From Blastocatellia bacterium (GTDB lineage: Bacteria; Acidobacteriota; Blastocatellia; Pyrinomonadales; Pyrinomonadaceae), in NCBI GenBank assembly GCA_003175865.1, contig PSRF01000347.1, forward strand, positions 1-6,313: 6,313 nt of DNA, written 5' to 3'. The position numbers and the translations under genes are program-made. Below the pieces are notes generated by a model, which saw nothing but the letters and a program-made list of their open reading frames with translations, searched no databases and was not told the DNA's origin. Of the stretch, positions 5,369 to 6,313 are shown piece by piece. Numbering within the stretch: the stretch's first letter is position 1; every line of letters begins with the position of its first letter.

Positions 5369-5893
5369 TTACTGCTGGTTGCGCTGTCCATCTCGTCGTT
5401 CACCACGTCGAGTTTTGAACTGCGCCTTCTGCTGTTCAAGCTGAGCTTTCTGCTCAGGAGTTAAGATTGCGAGCATATCCTGATGAAGTTTGAAGTTCTC
5501 ACCCATCAGTTTCGCTTCGAGACTCGCCATCTCTGTCAATTTCTGGGTGGCCAGTGCTTCGTTGAACGATCCACCTTCACTTGCCTGTCGCAATTCCTGC
5601 CGTTTTGCACGAAGTTGACCGAGCAAAGGTTTGTTGCTGCTGGCAAAGCTTTCATGGAGTTGTCTCAACTTAGTTTTTTGGTCATCAGTTAGGTTTAAGT
5701 TTCGGAAGAAAGCGCCGCCGCGCATTCCACCCCAACCGTGTTGGCCTCGACCACGACCTTGCCACTGAGGACGCGCACTTTGATCTTTGTTCTGATCGGT
5801 TTGTGTCGTCTGGGCCAAGGCAATCGAGGCAGTCAAAGCAATCGCCGAGAGAGAAGCGATGGCTAGTGTCTTAAATCGTACGAGGTTCTTCAT
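5369..5893 (-). CDS. Secreted Spy/CpxP-like LTxxQ-motif periplasmic protein
   Basis: This protein of 174 residues should act in the periplasm as a Spy/CpxP-type chaperone or stress modulator. Residues 1-27 are a clear signal peptide (LAIASLSAIALTASIALA, cleavage before Q28). Residues 41-61 are a Gly/Arg/Trp-rich linker. The helical domain carries both LTxxQ motifs, L68-TDD-Q72 and L144-TPE-Q148, the hallmark of the family. His52, His80 and His137 are candidate metal ligands but are not diagnostic. The C-terminus is basic (KTRRGERRDGQRNQQ). The ATG at 5893 is chosen because it places the signal peptide at residue 1. The frame stays open to 6088, but that part is encoded by the heptamer inverted repeat and lacks family similarity. 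TAGGAG lies 14 nt upstream, which is long for a ribosome site. It is first in an operon with sigma, anti-sigma and membrane Spy-like genes. Confidence 0.88.
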   Translation of the reverse strand: MKNLVRFKTLAIASLSAIALTASIALAQTTQTDQNKDQSARPQWQGRGRGQHGWGGMRGGAFFRNLNLTDDQKTKLRQLHESFASSNKPLLGQLRAKRQELRQASEGGSFNEALATQKLTEMASLEAKLMGENFKLHQDMLAILTPEQKAQLEQQKAQFKTRRGERRDGQRNQQ

Positions 5894-5925
5894 TGACTTT
5901 CTGATTACTCCTAATTCCTTGTTCA

Positions 5926-5932
5926 AAGTTCC
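5926..5932 (-). promoter_or_regulatory. Sigma-E-like -35 motif upstream of the Spy-like gene
   Basis: GGAACTT on the minus strand matches the -35 core used by many ECF sigma factors, 32 nt upstream of the Spy-like start. No good -10 box is visible 16-17 nt further on, where the sequence reads AGTAATCAG. A start there would give a nearly leaderless mRNA and lose the AGGAG. The call is tentative; it would fit autoregulation by the operon's own sigma factor. Confidence 0.25.
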
Positions 5933-5952
5933 TGGGGAGCTCCCGACAGGTA

Positions 5953-6127
5953 AGACACCGGTCGCGTGGAGTTGGTTACGTGGACGGCTGGGATTGCTGA
6001 TTGTTGATTGCTGATTGCTGATTTGTCGTGTTGGCGAACGTTGATCATGGAAGAAAAACCTATCACTCAGCAAATCAGAAATCAGCAATCAGCAATTCCT
6101 GTAACCAACCCTGCCCTCCCGGTGTCT
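5953..6127. repeat. Inverted repeat built from TGATTGC heptamers, 175 bp
   Basis: The outer ends AGACACCGG (5953-5961) and CCGGTGTCT (6119-6127) are exact reverse complements. Further in, GTTGGTTAC (about 5971-5979) pairs with GTAACCAAC (about 6101-6109). The inner arms consist of direct 7-bp repeats: GATTGCT, GATTGTT, GATTGCT, GATTGCT at 5992-6019, answered by AATCAGA, AATCAGC, AATCAGC at 6073-6093. The unit number differs between arms (four against three), as expected from slippage. The loop (about 6025-6070) is unrelated. The element sits between the divergent Spy-like gene and the gene at 6171. Confidence 0.78.
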
Positions 6128-6170
6128 GGCTAAACAGCAAGTATTAGTTTGCCAAAAAGGTAGATTTTGA

Positions 6171-6313
6171 ATGTCGACTCAAACAATTAAAGGACAGCCA
6201 CTCGTCGGTGGTCTCGCTGGGGTACGAAGTCTCGGTTCCCCCAAAACAATCTGGGCGAAACTCCTCGTCGGTAAGAAGAAATTATTTATTGGAGGCGGGG
6301 GCATATTGGCTGC
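6171..6313 (+). CDS. N-terminal fragment of a probable membrane-anchored protein (truncated by window end)
   Basis: The ATG at 6171 has AAAAAGG 9-10 nt upstream, and the frame stays open for 47 codons to the window edge. The visible part begins MSTQTIKGQPLVGG, continues with a basic stretch (KTIWAKLLVGKKK) and then enters a hydrophobic Gly-rich run (LFIGGGGILA). This is typical of a cytoplasmic tail leading into an N-terminal transmembrane anchor. HlyD/MacA-type periplasmic adaptor proteins often begin this way, and Spy-like genes are often found near efflux operons. The fragment is too short to identify, so this is only a suggestion. It is divergent from the Spy-sigma operon. Confidence 0.65.
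   Translation, partial: MSTQTIKGQPLVGGLAGVRSLGSPKTIWAKLLVGKKKLFIGGGGILA

Larger units (their letters stand above)
5894..6170. other. Divergent intergenic region
   Basis: The 277-bp gap holds a GGAACTT motif (5926-5932), a perfect 10-bp palindrome GGGAGCTCCC (5935-5944) that could be an operator or small hairpin, and the heptamer inverted repeat (5953-6127). Both flanking genes must be expressed from here. I found no confident sigma70 promoter. Confidence 0.5.

Noticed and set aside
5894..6088. Longer Spy-like protein starting at 6088
   Set aside because: The extra 65 residues are encoded by the heptamer inverted repeat and would bury the signal peptide inside the protein.

Overview
The window looks like chromosomal DNA of a Gram-negative bacterium with moderate GC content. 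The exported Spy/LTxxQ-type proteins, a membrane-tethered FKBP, an ECF sigma/anti-sigma pair and several kinds of palindromic intergenic repeat are compatible with an Acidobacteriota (Blastocatellia-like) genome. That placement is an impression from gene style and not a computed result. No rRNA, tRNA, CRISPR array, transposase or phage gene is visible.

Layout. Positions 15-1281 hold two minus-strand genes: a membrane-anchored FKBP-type peptidyl-prolyl isomerase and, downstream of it, a secreted Gly-rich protein of unknown function. Positions 1375-1562 are a 188-bp inverted-repeat element lying between the divergent FKBP gene and a plus-strand GNAT acetyltransferase (1593-2135). A second palindromic element, built from heptamers, fills the gap before a zinc-type alcohol dehydrogenase family gene (2363-3451, plus). 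Positions 3452-3788, between convergent genes, contain four copies of a 23-nt REP-like hairpin, two of them inside a larger inverted repeat.

Positions 3789-5893 (minus strand) form a compact operon, in transcription order: secreted Spy-like LTxxQ protein, ECF sigma factor, zinc-finger transmembrane anti-sigma factor, membrane-anchored Spy-like protein. The spacings are very tight: about 30 nt, a 1-nt stop/start overlap, and 2 nt. Together they look like a self-contained envelope-stress sensing module, comparable in logic to CnrYXH and CpxP/Spy systems. A divergent gene truncated by the window edge starts at 6171 and encodes a protein with a basic N-terminus leading into a probable membrane segment. 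The gap between this gene and the module holds a second heptamer-based inverted repeat.

The points most worth a second look are the sigma/anti-sigma/double-Spy module, the missing canonical start codon of the sigma gene, the stem-covarying REP family, and the two heptamer inverted repeats that share one design.
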